NCBI GenBank assembly: GCA_016301965.1
Contig: JAEDOO010000004.1
Coordinates: 1 to 47,492, forward strand
Length of the DNA: 47,492 nucleotides
From: Lachnospiraceae bacterium
Lineage (GTDB): Bacteria > Bacillota > Clostridia > Lachnospirales > Lachnospiraceae
Direction of reading: 5' to 3'
Shown here: in pieces, positions 7,175 to 16,251 of the stretch
Position numbering within the stretch: position 1 is the first letter of the stretch
Layout: every line of letters begins with the position of its first letter
Program-made: the position numbers and the translations under genes
The notes under the pieces: model-generated
What the model was told of the DNA's origin: nothing
What the model saw: only the letters and a program-made list of their open reading frames with translations
Database searches by the model: none

Positions 7175-8176
7175 ATGGAAAAAAGAATGATTACGACAGA
7201 ATATACGGAGGAGGATGTCCGGATCGAGGGAACGCTTCGACCGCAATATCTGTCAGACTATATCGGTCAAAAAAAAGCGAAAGATACATTGAAAATATAT
7301 ATAGAGGCAGCGAAACAGCGAAAGGATGCGCTGGATCATGTGTTGTTTTACGGTCCGCCGGGACTGGGAAAAACAACTTTGGCGGGAATCATTGCCAATG
7401 AAATGGGTACCCACATGAAGGTGACCTCCGGACCGGCCATTGAAAAGCCGGGAGAAATGGCAGCTATCTTAAATTCTCTGCAGGAAGGGGATGTTCTTTT
7501 TGTGGATGAGATCCATCGCCTGAATCGTCAGGTGGAGGAGGTTTTATATCCTGCCATGGAGGATTATGCCATTGACATTATGATTGGAAAGGGTGCGACG
7601 GCCCGATCCATTCGACTTGATCTGCCAAAATTTACACTGGTAGGCGCAACGACAAGAGCAGGTCTCCTGACAGCTCCCTTAAGGGATCGTTTTGGCGTGA
7701 TTTCTCATCTGGAGTTTTATTCCTATGAGGAACTTAAGACCATTATTCTGCATTCAGCACGAATACTTAACGTGGAGATCGATCCGGATGGTGCCATGCA
7801 GCTGGCCAGAAGATCCAGAGGAACGCCGCGTCTGGCCAACCGTTTGTTAAAGCGTGTCCGTGATTTTGCCCAGGTAAAATACGATGGCCGGATCACCAGT
7901 GATGTGGCGGCTTTTGCATTGGATCTGATGGAGGTAGATCGCTACGGACTTGATCAGACAGACAGGAATATCCTGCGTATGATGATTGAAAATTATCAGG
8001 GAGGCCCGGTCGGTCTGGAAACTCTGGCAGCATCTATCGGTGAGGATGCCGGAACTATAGAGGATGTGTACGAGCCATATCTTTTGCAGCATGGCTTTAT
8101 CCAGAGAACTCCCCGGGGACGGACGGCTACGCTGAAAGCCTATGAGCATCTGGGATTGCCTGCACCGGAAAAATAG
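7175..8176 (+). CDS. ruvB: Holliday junction branch migration ATPase RuvB
   Basis: A 333-residue AAA+ motor that drives branch migration with RuvA. Walker A is GPPGLGKT at residues ~60-67, Walker B is VDEIH at ~110-114, and sensor 1 is VGATTRAG. The arginine-finger region APLRDRFG and the C-terminal winged helix ending in RTPRGR are present. An earlier in-frame ATG exists at 7157, but AGGAG at 7161-7165 lies 9 bases before the ATG at 7175, so I use the latter. It forms an operon with ruvA. Confidence 0.96.
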   Translation: MEKRMITTEYTEEDVRIEGTLRPQYLSDYIGQKKAKDTLKIYIEAAKQRKDALDHVLFYGPPGLGKTTLAGIIANEMGTHMKVTSGPAIEKPGEMAAILNSLQEGDVLFVDEIHRLNRQVEEVLYPAMEDYAIDIMIGKGATARSIRLDLPKFTLVGATTRAGLLTAPLRDRFGVISHLEFYSYEELKTIILHSARILNVEIDPDGAMQLARRSRGTPRLANRLLKRVRDFAQVKYDGRITSDVAAFALDLMEVDRYGLDQTDRNILRMMIENYQGGPVGLETLAASIGEDAGTIEDVYEPYLLQHGFIQRTPRGRTATLKAYEHLGLPAPEK

Positions 8177-8184
8177 AGTATAAT
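8156..8184 (+). promoter_or_regulatory. Promoter for zapA inside the ruvB 3' end
   Basis: TTGCCT at 8156-8161 and TATAAT at 8179-8184 are separated by 17 bases. The -35 lies in the last ruvB codons. It would let zapA be expressed apart from ruvAB. Confidence 0.55.
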
Positions 8185-8223
8185 AAGCACCATACGAAAG
8201 AGTATAAAAGAAGGGAGTTACCC

Positions 8224-8622
8224 ATGTCATCTAAAAATTCCACAAAAGTACTGATCGGCGGCAAGATCTATACCCTTGGAGGTTATGAAAGCGAAGAATA
8301 TCTTCAGAAGGTTGCCGCATATCTGAACAATAAATTAACAGACTTGTCATCTTCAGCCATGTTTAATCGTCAGCATGCCGACGTTCGCGGTATCATGCTG
8401 AGCTTGAATGTGGCGGACGATTATTTTAAAGCCCGTTCTCAGGCAGAAGTATTTGAGGAAGATTCTGTATCCAAAAACCGGGAGGTTTATGATCTTAAAA
8501 ACGATCTGATCGCTTCCCAGATTCAGCTGGAGCGGCTGAAAGAAGATTACGAAAAATTGAAAGCTGAGAAAGAGGAACTGGAAAGACAGCTGGCAGGAAA
8601 AAAACCACAGACTGTCAGATAA
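8224..8622 (+). CDS. zapA: Cell division protein ZapA
   Basis: A 132-residue FtsZ-associated protein that cross-links Z-ring filaments. The N-terminal ZapA fold is recognisable from KVLIGGKIYTLGGYESEEYLQKVA and the MLSLNVADDYF segment. The rest (residues ~75-125) is a charged coiled coil (LERLKEDYEKLKAEKEELERQ). AAGGGAG precedes the ATG. ZapA upstream of a U32 peptidase is a frequent pairing in Clostridia. A hairpin with a T run directly follows the gene. Confidence 0.9.
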   Translation: MSSKNSTKVLIGGKIYTLGGYESEEYLQKVAAYLNNKLTDLSSSAMFNRQHADVRGIMLSLNVADDYFKARSQAEVFEEDSVSKNREVYDLKNDLIASQIQLERLKEDYEKLKAEKEELERQLAGKKPQTVR

Positions 8623-8642
8623 CAGATTACGGAAAGGATACA

Positions 8643-8672
8643 GGGGGATTACGTAGTGTGATCCCCTTTTTT
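8643..8672 (+). terminator. Hairpin with T run between zapA and the U32 peptidase gene
   Basis: GGGGAT at 8644-8649 pairs with ATCCCC at 8661-8666; inner pairs extend the stem to about 10 bp with wobbles. A run of T occupies 8667-8672. It has the form of an intrinsic terminator but ends only 5 bases before the next start codon, so it may act as an attenuator or translational control element rather than a simple gene end. Confidence 0.65.
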
Positions 8673-8677
8673 ATGAA

Positions 8678-10876
8678 ATGAACAATAACAGACCAAAACC
8701 CGACACAAAAACCATAGAACTTCTGGCACCGGCAGGCAGTGCTGAAACCGCCCGGGCAGCGATCCTTGCCGGTGCGGATGCTGTATATATCGGAGGTACC
8801 CGTTTCGGTGCGAGGGCCTATGCGGATAATCCAATGCAGGATGAGCTTCTGGATCTTTTGGATTATTTTCATCTTCGCGAGAAAAAACTTTATCTTACCA
8901 TCAATACACTGTTAAAGGAGCAGGAAATCACCCAGGAGCTGTATACTTATCTGGCACCGTTGTATGCTGCCGGTCTGGATGCGGTTATCGTACAGGATCC
9001 CGGTGTCATGCAGTTCGTCCTTCGTGAATTTCCGGATATGGCTGTACATGCCAGCACACAAATGACCATCACCGGTCCGTCCGGTGCCAGAATGCTGGAA
9101 AAATGCGGTGTGACACGCGTGGTTACAGCCAGAGAATTATCCCTGGATGAAATCTCTGCTATCCGCAAAGCTACGCATTTGGAGATAGAATCTTTTGTTC
9201 ACGGTGCGTTGTGTTACTGCTATTCAGGCAGATGCCTTTTCAGCAGCATGCTGGGCGGGCGAAGCGGCAACAGAGGCCGATGCGCGCAGCCCTGTCGTCT
9301 TCCATACGAAGTATGGCAGGATGGTAAAAAGCTGAGTCGTCCGGAGGAAAGCTATGTGCTGAGCCCAAAGGATATGTGTACCATAGCCCTGTTGCCGGAG
9401 ATTCTCGCTGCCGGAGTTACTTCTCTGAAAATTGAAGGCCGCATGAAAAAGCCGGAATATACCGCTGGTGTGGTCAGCGTTTACAGAAAATATCTGGATC
9501 AGTGTCTTTCGGGACAGTTTTGTGGTGTATCATCAAAAGATCAGCAGATGCTGTATGATCTGTATAACCGGGATGGTTTTCACGAAGGTTATTATAAACA
9601 GCACAATGGCAAACACATGATGGCACTTAGAAATGAAAAACTGAGAAAAACAGCAAAAGACTGGAACGAAGAATTGTTTGCCGCAATTCACGAAACGTAC
9701 TGCGAGAAAAAAAACAGTGTACCGGTAACAGGTCTGGCCAGTTTTTGTGAAGGCGAACCGATGTCTTTGTGGCTCTCCTGCCAGGATACCTCTGTCTGTG
9801 TTAACGGAAGTGCAGTTTTGTCGGCAAAAACACGTCCGATGGATGAAACACAGATAAAAAAACAGTTGCAAAAGACGGGAGATTCTGATTTTTCTTTTGA
9901 TGGGATATCTGTCGAGGTGTGCGGCAATGCCTTTTCTCCGGTAAAGGAGATCAATGCGCTGCGGCGCAAAGGACTGGAAGCATTGAAACAGGAAATGCTG
10001 AAAACATACAGAAGAAATCTGCCCGCACGAACAAATACATTACCAAAAGATTCGGTGAATCCGCAAAAGACCTTCGGACTGACAGTGCTTGTTCAAACCA
10101 AAGAGCAGCTGCAGGCTGTCAGGGAAAGTGTTATTTCTTTTCATCGGATCTATGTGGAATATACCCTCTGGACCCGGGAAATGTCTCTGGTACGTGCGAT
10201 GCGCAGAGAAACAGACTGTGAATGGGTGCTGGCGCTTCCGCAGATGCTGCGGGAGTCTCATCGGGAAAGCTTTGTACAGCTTTTACCATCTCTTGAAAAG
10301 GAAAACTTTGAAGGTTATCTGATCCGGACGATGGAAGAGCTTTGTCTTTGCCTGGAACAGGAGGTAAGTACGGCAATATATCTGGATGACTGTATGTACA
10401 CCATGAGCCGTGAAACCCTCCATTTTTACCGGGAAATGGGAGTCTGTGGGTTTACGGCACCGGCCGAACTTAACAGAAGGGAACTGGCTGCCCGGGAGAA
10501 TCGGGATTCCGAGATCTGTGTGTACGGCCGGCAGATTCTGATGGTTTCTGCCCAGTGTGTCCGCAAAAACACGGCCGGATGTGACAAAAAATCCGGCATA
10601 TTGGCGCTAAAAGACCGAAAAGGTGTCCAATTTCCGGCAAAATGTTGTTGTGACTTCTGTTATAATGTTCTCTATAATTCGGTTCCTCTGGGATTGCTGC
10701 GTGAGCTTAAGGAACTGTCTTGCTGCGGCTATGCCGGATACCGATTGTCTTTTACAATTGAGGACAAAAAAGAAACCGCCCGTATTCTGCGCCTGTTTTC
10801 GCAGGCGATGCAGGGAATACTTTCGGAGGATGCCATGCCCTTTACGAAGGGACACTATCAAAGAGGAGTAGAATAA
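8678..10876 (+). CDS. U32 family peptidase / RlhA-like protein
   Basis: A 732-residue protein. The N-terminal U32 domain (IELLAPAGS, ~residue 14, to ~330) carries the complete family signature around residues 171-190 (EIESFVHGALCYCYSGRCLF). Nearby cysteines (RGRCAQPC) could form a metal site. The C-terminal half corresponds to the DUF3656-type extension. The E. coli homologue RlhA is needed for 5-hydroxycytidine in 23S rRNA, and other U32 proteins are annotated as collagenases; an RNA modification role seems the safer reading. ATG at 8678 is the only start possible, since the frame is closed by TAG at 8654. It has no clear ribosome binding site and follows a terminator-like hairpin. Confidence 0.88.
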   Translation: MNNNRPKPDTKTIELLAPAGSAETARAAILAGADAVYIGGTRFGARAYADNPMQDELLDLLDYFHLREKKLYLTINTLLKEQEITQELYTYLAPLYAAGLDAVIVQDPGVMQFVLREFPDMAVHASTQMTITGPSGARMLEKCGVTRVVTARELSLDEISAIRKATHLEIESFVHGALCYCYSGRCLFSSMLGGRSGNRGRCAQPCRLPYEVWQDGKKLSRPEESYVLSPKDMCTIALLPEILAAGVTSLKIEGRMKKPEYTAGVVSVYRKYLDQCLSGQFCGVSSKDQQMLYDLYNRDGFHEGYYKQHNGKHMMALRNEKLRKTAKDWNEELFAAIHETYCEKKNSVPVTGLASFCEGEPMSLWLSCQDTSVCVNGSAVLSAKTRPMDETQIKKQLQKTGDSDFSFDGISVEVCGNAFSPVKEINALRRKGLEALKQEMLKTYRRNLPARTNTLPKDSVNPQKTFGLTVLVQTKEQLQAVRESVISFHRIYVEYTLWTREMSLVRAMRRETDCEWVLALPQMLRESHRESFVQLLPSLEKENFEGYLIRTMEELCLCLEQEVSTAIYLDDCMYTMSRETLHFYREMGVCGFTAPAELNRRELAARENRDSEICVYGRQILMVSAQCVRKNTAGCDKKSGILALKDRKGVQFPAKCCCDFCYNVLYNSVPLGLLRELKELSCCGYAGYRLSFTIEDKKETARILRLFSQAMQGILSEDAMPFTKGHYQRGVE

Positions 10877-10879
10877 ACT

Positions 10880-12337
10880 ATGATCTCAATCATTGTTACG
10901 CTGACAAAGTATATGCTTATCGTTTTGATGATCATGTATACTTCCCAGTGCTTCAGTGTATTCAGCAAAAAAAAGGAAAAAGCAAGGCGTCGGGTGCTGC
11001 GTCGGCAGATCACGCTGATCATTTCGGTACTTACCACCGCATTTCTGGCCATGTTTTTGCAGACAATGGATCAGATGGTCCTTTTGTTGTACGGAGCAAC
11101 GCTGGTATACATTGTCTTGACGCAGCTATTATACAGAGCTATTTACAAGAAGGCATCCATTCTTCTTCTAAATAATATGTGTATGCTGATTACGATAGGT
11201 ATTATTATCTTAACGAGACTGAATACTGCTTTAGCTATGAAACAGCTGGTTTTGGTTTCCGGTGCCACACTGCTTTCACTGCTTGTACCGGTAATCGTGC
11301 GTAAAGTCAAGATCATCCGGGATCTGACCTGGGTATATGCCATCGGAGGAATATTACTATTGCTGGCCGTACTGGTGCTGGCCAGCGTATCGGGCGGTGC
11401 CAAGCTTTCCATCACACTTACCGAAGGGGGGCCAACCTTCCAGTTTTCTGAATTTGTCAAGATAACCTATGTCTTTTGTCTGGCAGGACTGCTGCGAAAG
11501 ACACCATCATTTCGCCAGATCGTAATCACGACAGGTGTGGCAGCCGCTCATGTACTGATTCTTGTGCTTTCTAAGGATCTGGGAACAGCGTTGGTGTTCT
11601 TTGTCGCCTATGTGGTTATGATCTATGTATCCACCAAAAAGATCCGTTATCCGCTGGCTGCACTGGGAGGCGGTTCCCTGGCCGCTGTGGGATCGTATTT
11701 TGCTTTAGCCCATGTGCGTGTCCGCGTGCAGGCATGGAAAGATCCTTTTGCAGATTATCAGCAGGGTGGATATCAGGTTGCGCAGGGACTTTTTGCTATT
11801 TGTGCCGGCGGATGGTTCGGCACCGGATTGTATGAAGGCGTGCCGGACACGATTCCGGTGGCCACACAGGATTTTATTTTTTCTGCCATCTGTGAGGAAC
11901 TTGGGGGTATCTTTGCCATTTGTCTGATTCTGGTCTGCATGAGCTGCTTTTTAATGATCGTCAATATTTCCATGAGGCTTAGTAAACGATTCTACAAGCT
12001 GATTGCTCTTGGTTTAGGTACAGAATACGCATTTCAGGTATTCCTTACCATTGGCGGTAATATAAAGTTTATTCCGATGACGGGAATAACACTTCCGCTC
12101 GTGAGCTACGGCGGCAGCTCTATCATCTGTTCTGTTATGATGTTTGCCATCATTCAGGGACTGTATATTCTGCGCGAGGACGAATTTGAGGAGGAAGAAC
12201 TTCGCCTGGCACGGGAAGAAGAAGCTGCTTATCAGGAACAGTTAAGGAAACATAACAGAGGTAAAAATAACTATGTCAATGAAACAACGCTCGAACAAAA
12301 AATCGAAGAAGAAACAGAAAAAAGTCTCAATTGGTAA
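10880..12337 (+). CDS. FtsW/RodA/SpoVE family peptidoglycan glycosyltransferase
   Basis: A 485-residue SEDS polytopic membrane protein with about ten hydrophobic segments. SEDS proteins polymerise lipid II glycan chains together with a class B penicillin-binding protein. Diagnostic pieces are FQFSEFVKITYVF (periplasmic loop start), LSKDLGTALVFF, RVQAWKDPFADYQQGGYQVAQGL and the C-terminal GITLPLVSYGGSSI. The last ~60 residues are a charged cytoplasmic tail. GAGGAG lies about 12 bases upstream of the ATG. It overlaps the partner PBP gene by 65 bases, strong evidence that the two are made together. I cannot say from sequence whether it acts in division, elongation or sporulation. Confidence 0.93.
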   Translation: MISIIVTLTKYMLIVLMIMYTSQCFSVFSKKKEKARRRVLRRQITLIISVLTTAFLAMFLQTMDQMVLLLYGATLVYIVLTQLLYRAIYKKASILLLNNMCMLITIGIIILTRLNTALAMKQLVLVSGATLLSLLVPVIVRKVKIIRDLTWVYAIGGILLLLAVLVLASVSGGAKLSITLTEGGPTFQFSEFVKITYVFCLAGLLRKTPSFRQIVITTGVAAAHVLILVLSKDLGTALVFFVAYVVMIYVSTKKIRYPLAALGGGSLAAVGSYFALAHVRVRVQAWKDPFADYQQGGYQVAQGLFAICAGGWFGTGLYEGVPDTIPVATQDFIFSAICEELGGIFAICLILVCMSCFLMIVNISMRLSKRFYKLIALGLGTEYAFQVFLTIGGNIKFIPMTGITLPLVSYGGSSIICSVMMFAIIQGLYILREDEFEEEELRLAREEEAAYQEQLRKHNRGKNNYVNETTLEQKIEEETEKSLNW

Positions 12338-13724
12338 GGAATACATTTTTATCTGCTATTTTTTTGTAATGATTTTTGTGGGCATGATCGGATATATGGT
12401 GTATTTTCACTTTAATATGTCCCGTGAATTTCAAAACAGTGCCTATAATACCAGGGCAAAATCAGCAGCAGAAAAGGTGATTCGGGGAGAAATTCTGGCA
12501 GCGGACGGAGAGGTGCTGGCCGAAACCAAGGTAGATTCCGATGGAACAGAGACAAGGGTGTATCCTTATGATGATCTGTTTGCTCATGTGGTGGGCTATA
12601 CTTACCAGGGGGGAACAGGTCTGGAGTCAAGCCAGAATTATAACCTTTTGACTTCCGACGCATTTATCCTGGATCAGATCAAATGGGAGTTTCAGGATGT
12701 GAAAAAAAAGGGGGATAACGTGGTGACCACACTGGATGTGGATGTGCAGAAAGCGTTGTCTTCAGCGATAGGAGATTACAAAGGAGCTGGTGTTGTTATC
12801 GAAGCGGATACCGGAAAAGTTCTGGCTATGGTCAGCAAACCGGATTTTAACCCCAATACTGTAGAAAAGAAATATGAAAAACTGATTGCGGATGAGGATA
12901 ATTCTCCTTTGCTGAATCGCGCGGCTTCCGGTCTTTATCCACCGGGTTCCACCTTTAAGATCGTGACTTCTTTGGCCTATTACCGACAGTATGGCAAGCC
13001 CACAGGATTCAGCTATGACTGCAATGGAGAAATTACCGTAGATGATCATACGATCCACTGTTATAAAAACGAAACCCATGGCATGCAGGATTTTACAGAG
13101 CTTTTTGCCAATTCCTGCAATGCGGGATTTGCTTCTGTGGGTCTGACCATCAAAAAAAATGAGTTTATGTCTGCAGCAGAAAGTCTGCTGTTTAATTCAG
13201 ACCTGCCTTCACCGGTGCGATACAAATCCAGCAGGTTTACACTGAATAACGAATCCGGCACGGCACTTACCATGCAAACGTCCATCGGACAGGGCAATAC
13301 ACTGGTTACACCGTATCATATGTGTCTGATTACGGCGGCTATTGCCAATGACGGCGCATTAATGAAGCCATATCTGGTAGATCGTATAGAAAACGACAGT
13401 GGAACTGTGATCAAATCTTACGAACCAGCGTCCTACGGTCTTCTTATGGAAAAAGACGAGGCTTCTTTTCTGCAGGGACTGATGCGGGCAACTGTGGAAG
13501 AGGGAACCGGAAGTAAGTTAAATGGTGCCAGTTATACGGCTTATGGAAAAACCGGTACGGCAGACTTTGACTCCGACCACGGAAAACCTCATTCCTGGTT
13601 TGTGGGCTATGCGGAAAAAGACGGCAAAAAAATTGCGGTAAGTGTTATCGTAGAGGCATCCGGTGCCGGCAGCAAATATGCAGTACCGGCAGCTAAAAAA
13701 GCATTTGATGCATACTTTGAATAA
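12273..13724 (+). CDS. Class B penicillin-binding protein (transpeptidase)
   Basis: A 483-residue D,D-transpeptidase that cross-links peptidoglycan. A lysine-rich cytoplasmic N-terminus (residues 1-22) is followed by one membrane anchor (~23-46). The catalytic motifs are complete: STFK at 226-229, SCN at 281-283 and KTG at 426-428. It is shorter than typical PBP2 or SpoVD (600-700 residues) and lacks PASTA repeats, resembling the compact PbpA type that pairs with a SEDS protein. The start codon lies within the SEDS gene, after an AGAGGT. A probable cognate pair with 10880-12337. Confidence 0.93.
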   Translation: MSMKQRSNKKSKKKQKKVSIGKEYIFICYFFVMIFVGMIGYMVYFHFNMSREFQNSAYNTRAKSAAEKVIRGEILAADGEVLAETKVDSDGTETRVYPYDDLFAHVVGYTYQGGTGLESSQNYNLLTSDAFILDQIKWEFQDVKKKGDNVVTTLDVDVQKALSSAIGDYKGAGVVIEADTGKVLAMVSKPDFNPNTVEKKYEKLIADEDNSPLLNRAASGLYPPGSTFKIVTSLAYYRQYGKPTGFSYDCNGEITVDDHTIHCYKNETHGMQDFTELFANSCNAGFASVGLTIKKNEFMSAAESLLFNSDLPSPVRYKSSRFTLNNESGTALTMQTSIGQGNTLVTPYHMCLITAAIANDGALMKPYLVDRIENDSGTVIKSYEPASYGLLMEKDEASFLQGLMRATVEEGTGSKLNGASYTAYGKTGTADFDSDHGKPHSWFVGYAEKDGKKIAVSVIVEASGAGSKYAVPAAKKAFDAYFE

Positions 13725-13742
13725 AATGCGCCAAAACATATG

Positions 13743-13771
13743 TTGCAACGTGCACAAAAAAAGGGTATACT
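13743..13771 (+). promoter_or_regulatory. Promoter for the NUDIX hydrolase gene
   Basis: TTGCAA at 13743-13748 and TATACT at 13766-13771 with 17 bases between, about 40 bases upstream of the ATG. It separates the NUDIX gene from the SEDS/PBP unit. Confidence 0.65.
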
Positions 13772-13810
13772 GGCTTTAGTAATTCACAACGCGAAGCAGG
13801 AGGACTGGCA

Positions 13811-14263
13811 ATGATAGAAGCAGTGAGCTGTGGCGGGGTGGTAATATATCGAGGCAAAATACTTACTCTATACAAAAGCTATAAGAATAAGTATGATGGC
13901 TGGGTGCTTCCGAAAGGGACAGTAGAGGCAGGAGAAGAATACAAAGAAACTGCACTGCGGGAGGTCGCCGAAGAAAGCGGCGTACATGCATCCATTATCA
14001 AATACGTAGGAAAAAGTCAATATACCTTTTCTATTCCCGATGATGTGGTGGAAAAGGAAGTGCACTGGTATCTGATGATGGCTAACAGTTATTACAGCAA
14101 GCCGCAGAGAGAAGAATATTTCGTTGATTCGGGATATTACAAATTCCATGAAGCTTACCATCTTCTGAAGTTTTCCAATGAGCGCCAGATACTGGAGATG
14201 GCTTATCAGCAATATCTGGAGCTGAGACGCGCAAATCTTTGGGGAACTCGCAAATATTTCTGA
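13811..14263 (+). CDS. NUDIX hydrolase
   Basis: A 150-residue protein with a full Nudix box (G-x5-E-x7-REVAEESGV) at residues ~35-57. This box coordinates the metals that cleave nucleoside diphosphates linked to another group. The opening CGGVVIYRGKILTLY and WVLPKGTVEAGEE resemble the diadenosine-polyphosphate/MutT branch, but substrate cannot be told from sequence. It has its own promoter at 13743 and a strong dyad right after its stop, so it may be a single-gene unit. CAGGAGGA precedes the ATG. Confidence 0.9.
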   Translation: MIEAVSCGGVVIYRGKILTLYKSYKNKYDGWVLPKGTVEAGEEYKETALREVAEESGVHASIIKYVGKSQYTFSIPDDVVEKEVHWYLMMANSYYSKPQREEYFVDSGYYKFHEAYHLLKFSNERQILEMAYQQYLELRRANLWGTRKYF

Positions 14264-14267
14264 ACGA

Positions 14268-14300
14268 ATCAAAAATTGGTCCACTGGACCAATTTTTGAT
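14268..14300. terminator. 16-bp perfect inverted repeat after the NUDIX gene, probable bidirectional terminator
   Basis: 14268-14283 is the exact reverse complement of 14285-14300 with one base between, starting 5 bases after the NUDIX stop. The outer arms are A-rich then T-rich (AAAAATTGGTCC ... GGACCAATTTTT), so each strand has a GC stem followed by T residues. Confidence 0.7.
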
Positions 14301-14373
14301 ATGCATGGCAACAAAAGGAGGGAGGTTATCTCTCTTTTTTTCTTCATATTCTATTATCAATGAAAGAATAATT

Positions 14374-14697
14374 ATGGTAAAATGGTATAAATATCTGTAT
14401 GTGGGATCGCGTATGGAGAAAAAGAAAAAACGCTGTATGTGCTGTATAGAAGAGGGACGTCGCTTAAATGGAATATATCTGGTTACCCTGTCTAACCGGG
14501 ATGGTGACCAGCTGGAAATTATGGCAGCCAGAGAATTATATCAGCCGGTGCTAAAGGACAGGCTTTCATTGATTGTCGGACTGGCAGCAGATTACAGTGA
14601 AACCATGGACATCTTATATCAGATTATTGACGATGCGGAGGCAGCCGGCATGCGCGGACGTCTCAGGGCATTTATTGAAAAACAGGAAGGAATATAA
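14374..14697 (+). CDS. Small conserved protein of unknown function (WYKYLYVG type)
   Basis: A 107-residue protein beginning MVKWYKYLYVGSR, then a lysine-rich stretch and a compact alpha/beta region (GIYLVTLSNRDGDQLEIMAARELYQP ... LSLIVGLAADYSETMDIL). I believe similar small proteins with a WYKYLY opening occur in other Lachnospiraceae, but I know no function. The frame is open upstream to 14239, which would run through the terminator dyad; ATG at 14374 fits the family opening better, although its ribosome binding site is poor. An alternative start is the ATG at 14413. The C-terminal part has three cysteines near the start of the folded region (RCMCC), possibly metal-binding. Confidence 0.6.
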   Translation: MVKWYKYLYVGSRMEKKKKRCMCCIEEGRRLNGIYLVTLSNRDGDQLEIMAARELYQPVLKDRLSLIVGLAADYSETMDILYQIIDDAEAAGMRGRLRAFIEKQEGI

Positions 14698-14704
14698 AAA
14701 CCTT

Positions 14705-15862
14705 ATGCTGATGATCATATTGGGCATACTGAAAGTGATCGGTATACTGTTTCTGATCCTGCTGGGAATCATTCTGCTGCTTATCTTTCTGGTGTTGTTT
14801 TGCCCTGTTCGCTATGCGGGTGCTGCTGAAAAAGCAGAAGGGCAGCAGTTGAGGGCATCGGGGGATATTACCTGGCTGCTGCATTTACTTCATTTTCGTG
14901 TGACGGTTGAGGGAACACAGCCAGAGGTGTCTGTTCGTGTACTTGGAGTTTCTTTGGAAGGCTTTCGCAGGTTTGTGTCTTCTTTTCGAAGAAAACCTAA
15001 ATCAGCAAAAACAAATACAGACAAATCTGCTGGCAAAAATAATGAAAAGGTCAACCGGACTTCTTCTGCTAAAGGAGAAATTACTGCAGATGGTAACACA
15101 AATACTGTTCAAAACAAAACTGAAATATCCATGGACAGTAAAGAATGTTCTGCGGTAAATGAAGAAACAATATATGCAGATGATGAGAATTGTTTTGCAA
15201 ATGGAGAAACGCTTGCAGATATAAGCAAAAAAACTGATGAAAGTGATAAGAAAGATTTCTCAGACAAAACAGAGAAAACAATAAAAGATAAAGAAAACAC
15301 TGATAAGAACAGTACTTCGCAAAATAAAAAAGCATCGGTTTTTGACAAATTATACTCGACTGCTGGAAAAATAATAAAACAGATCATATCTGTAGGCAGA
15401 AAGATCCTGGGTATTTTGAAAAAGATATTTCATCTGCCGGAACGTATTGTAAAAGGCATAAATAAAGGGATTTCTCAGGGGAAAGCTGTTGCAAAAAACG
15501 CAGCTGATCTGAAAGCCTTTGTCAGCACACAGGAATTTAAAGAGGCGATGGTGTTTGGTTTAGGCAGAATGATGCGGTTTTTGCATCATCTTCGCCCAAA
15601 AAAACTGACAGGAGACGTCGAGTTTGGATTTTCGGATCCTGCGGATACAGGAATGGCTTTGGCCGTGATTGCTCCGTTCTTTCCGTATTATGCAGATCAC
15701 TTGCAGGTGGTTCCGGATTTTCAGGAAAAGAAATTATCATTCTCTTTAAAGTTTAAGGGCAGAATATATGGATGTATGCTGCTGTATTTGGCAGTACAGA
15801 TATTGTTAGACCGCAATATTCGCATAGTCATAGGCAAAATCAGAAAAAGGAGGTCTGAATAA
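14705..15862 (+). CDS. DUF2953 domain protein (YtfI-like), membrane-anchored
   Basis: A 385-residue protein. The N-terminus is a strong hydrophobic segment (residues ~4-33). The DUF2953 fold is split between residues ~35-95 and the C-terminal third (FGLGRMMRFLHHLRPKKL, FGFSDPADTGMALAV). Between them, roughly residues 98-215, is a low-complexity linker rich in lysine, serine, threonine, aspartate and asparagine. DUF2953 proteins are found next to GerW/YtfJ in spore formers; function is unknown but sporulation-linked. The ATG at 14705 is chosen because it opens the hydrophobic segment; GGAAGG lies about 14 bases upstream, and ATG at 14711 is an alternative. It overlaps gerW by one base. Confidence 0.75.
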   Translation: MLMIILGILKVIGILFLILLGIILLLIFLVLFCPVRYAGAAEKAEGQQLRASGDITWLLHLLHFRVTVEGTQPEVSVRVLGVSLEGFRRFVSSFRRKPKSAKTNTDKSAGKNNEKVNRTSSAKGEITADGNTNTVQNKTEISMDSKECSAVNEETIYADDENCFANGETLADISKKTDESDKKDFSDKTEKTIKDKENTDKNSTSQNKKASVFDKLYSTAGKIIKQIISVGRKILGILKKIFHLPERIVKGINKGISQGKAVAKNAADLKAFVSTQEFKEAMVFGLGRMMRFLHHLRPKKLTGDVEFGFSDPADTGMALAVIAPFFPYYADHLQVVPDFQEKKLSFSLKFKGRIYGCMLLYLAVQILLDRNIRIVIGKIRKRRSE

Positions 15863-16236
15863 TGGCAGACAACGGTTTTAAAAATACGGTGGATTCTTTA
15901 TTTTCAGGAATGGACAGTTTTCTGTCCACCCGCACAGTGGTAGGGGATGCCATCACTGTTGGTGATGTAACCTTACTTCCTCTGGTGGATGTATCTTTTG
16001 GTGTCGGCGCAGGCGCTTTTGCTGACGGTTCCAAAAACAAAGCCGGCGGCGGTATCGGTGGTAAGATGAGTCCAAGCGCTATCCTGGTCATTGGTCCCAA
16101 CGGAACCCGCCTTGTCAACGTAAGGAACCAGGATGCTCTGACAAAGATTCTGGATATGGTACCGGATCTGGCAGAGCGTTTCGTAGAGAAAGATTTTCCG
16201 GAAAGCAAAAAAGAAGAGAAAGCATCAGAAGAATAA
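15862..16236 (+). CDS. gerW: Spore protein GerW (YtfJ)
   Basis: A 124-residue GerW-family sporulation protein. Recognisable parts are TRTVVGDAITVGDVTLLPLVDVSFGVG, a glycine-rich segment (AGGGIGGKMSPSA) and ILVIGPNGTRLVNV. In Bacillus, YtfJ is a forespore protein needed for normal germination. A perfect AAAGGAGG lies at 15846-15852, and the ATG overlaps the last base of the preceding stop codon. It forms a two-gene unit with the DUF2953 gene, as in Bacillus ytfI-ytfJ. The acidic-lysine C-terminal tail is variable in the family. Confidence 0.92.
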   Translation: MADNGFKNTVDSLFSGMDSFLSTRTVVGDAITVGDVTLLPLVDVSFGVGAGAFADGSKNKAGGGIGGKMSPSAILVIGPNGTRLVNVRNQDALTKILDMVPDLAERFVEKDFPESKKEEKASEE

Positions 16237-16251
16237 ATTCAGCATATCTAT

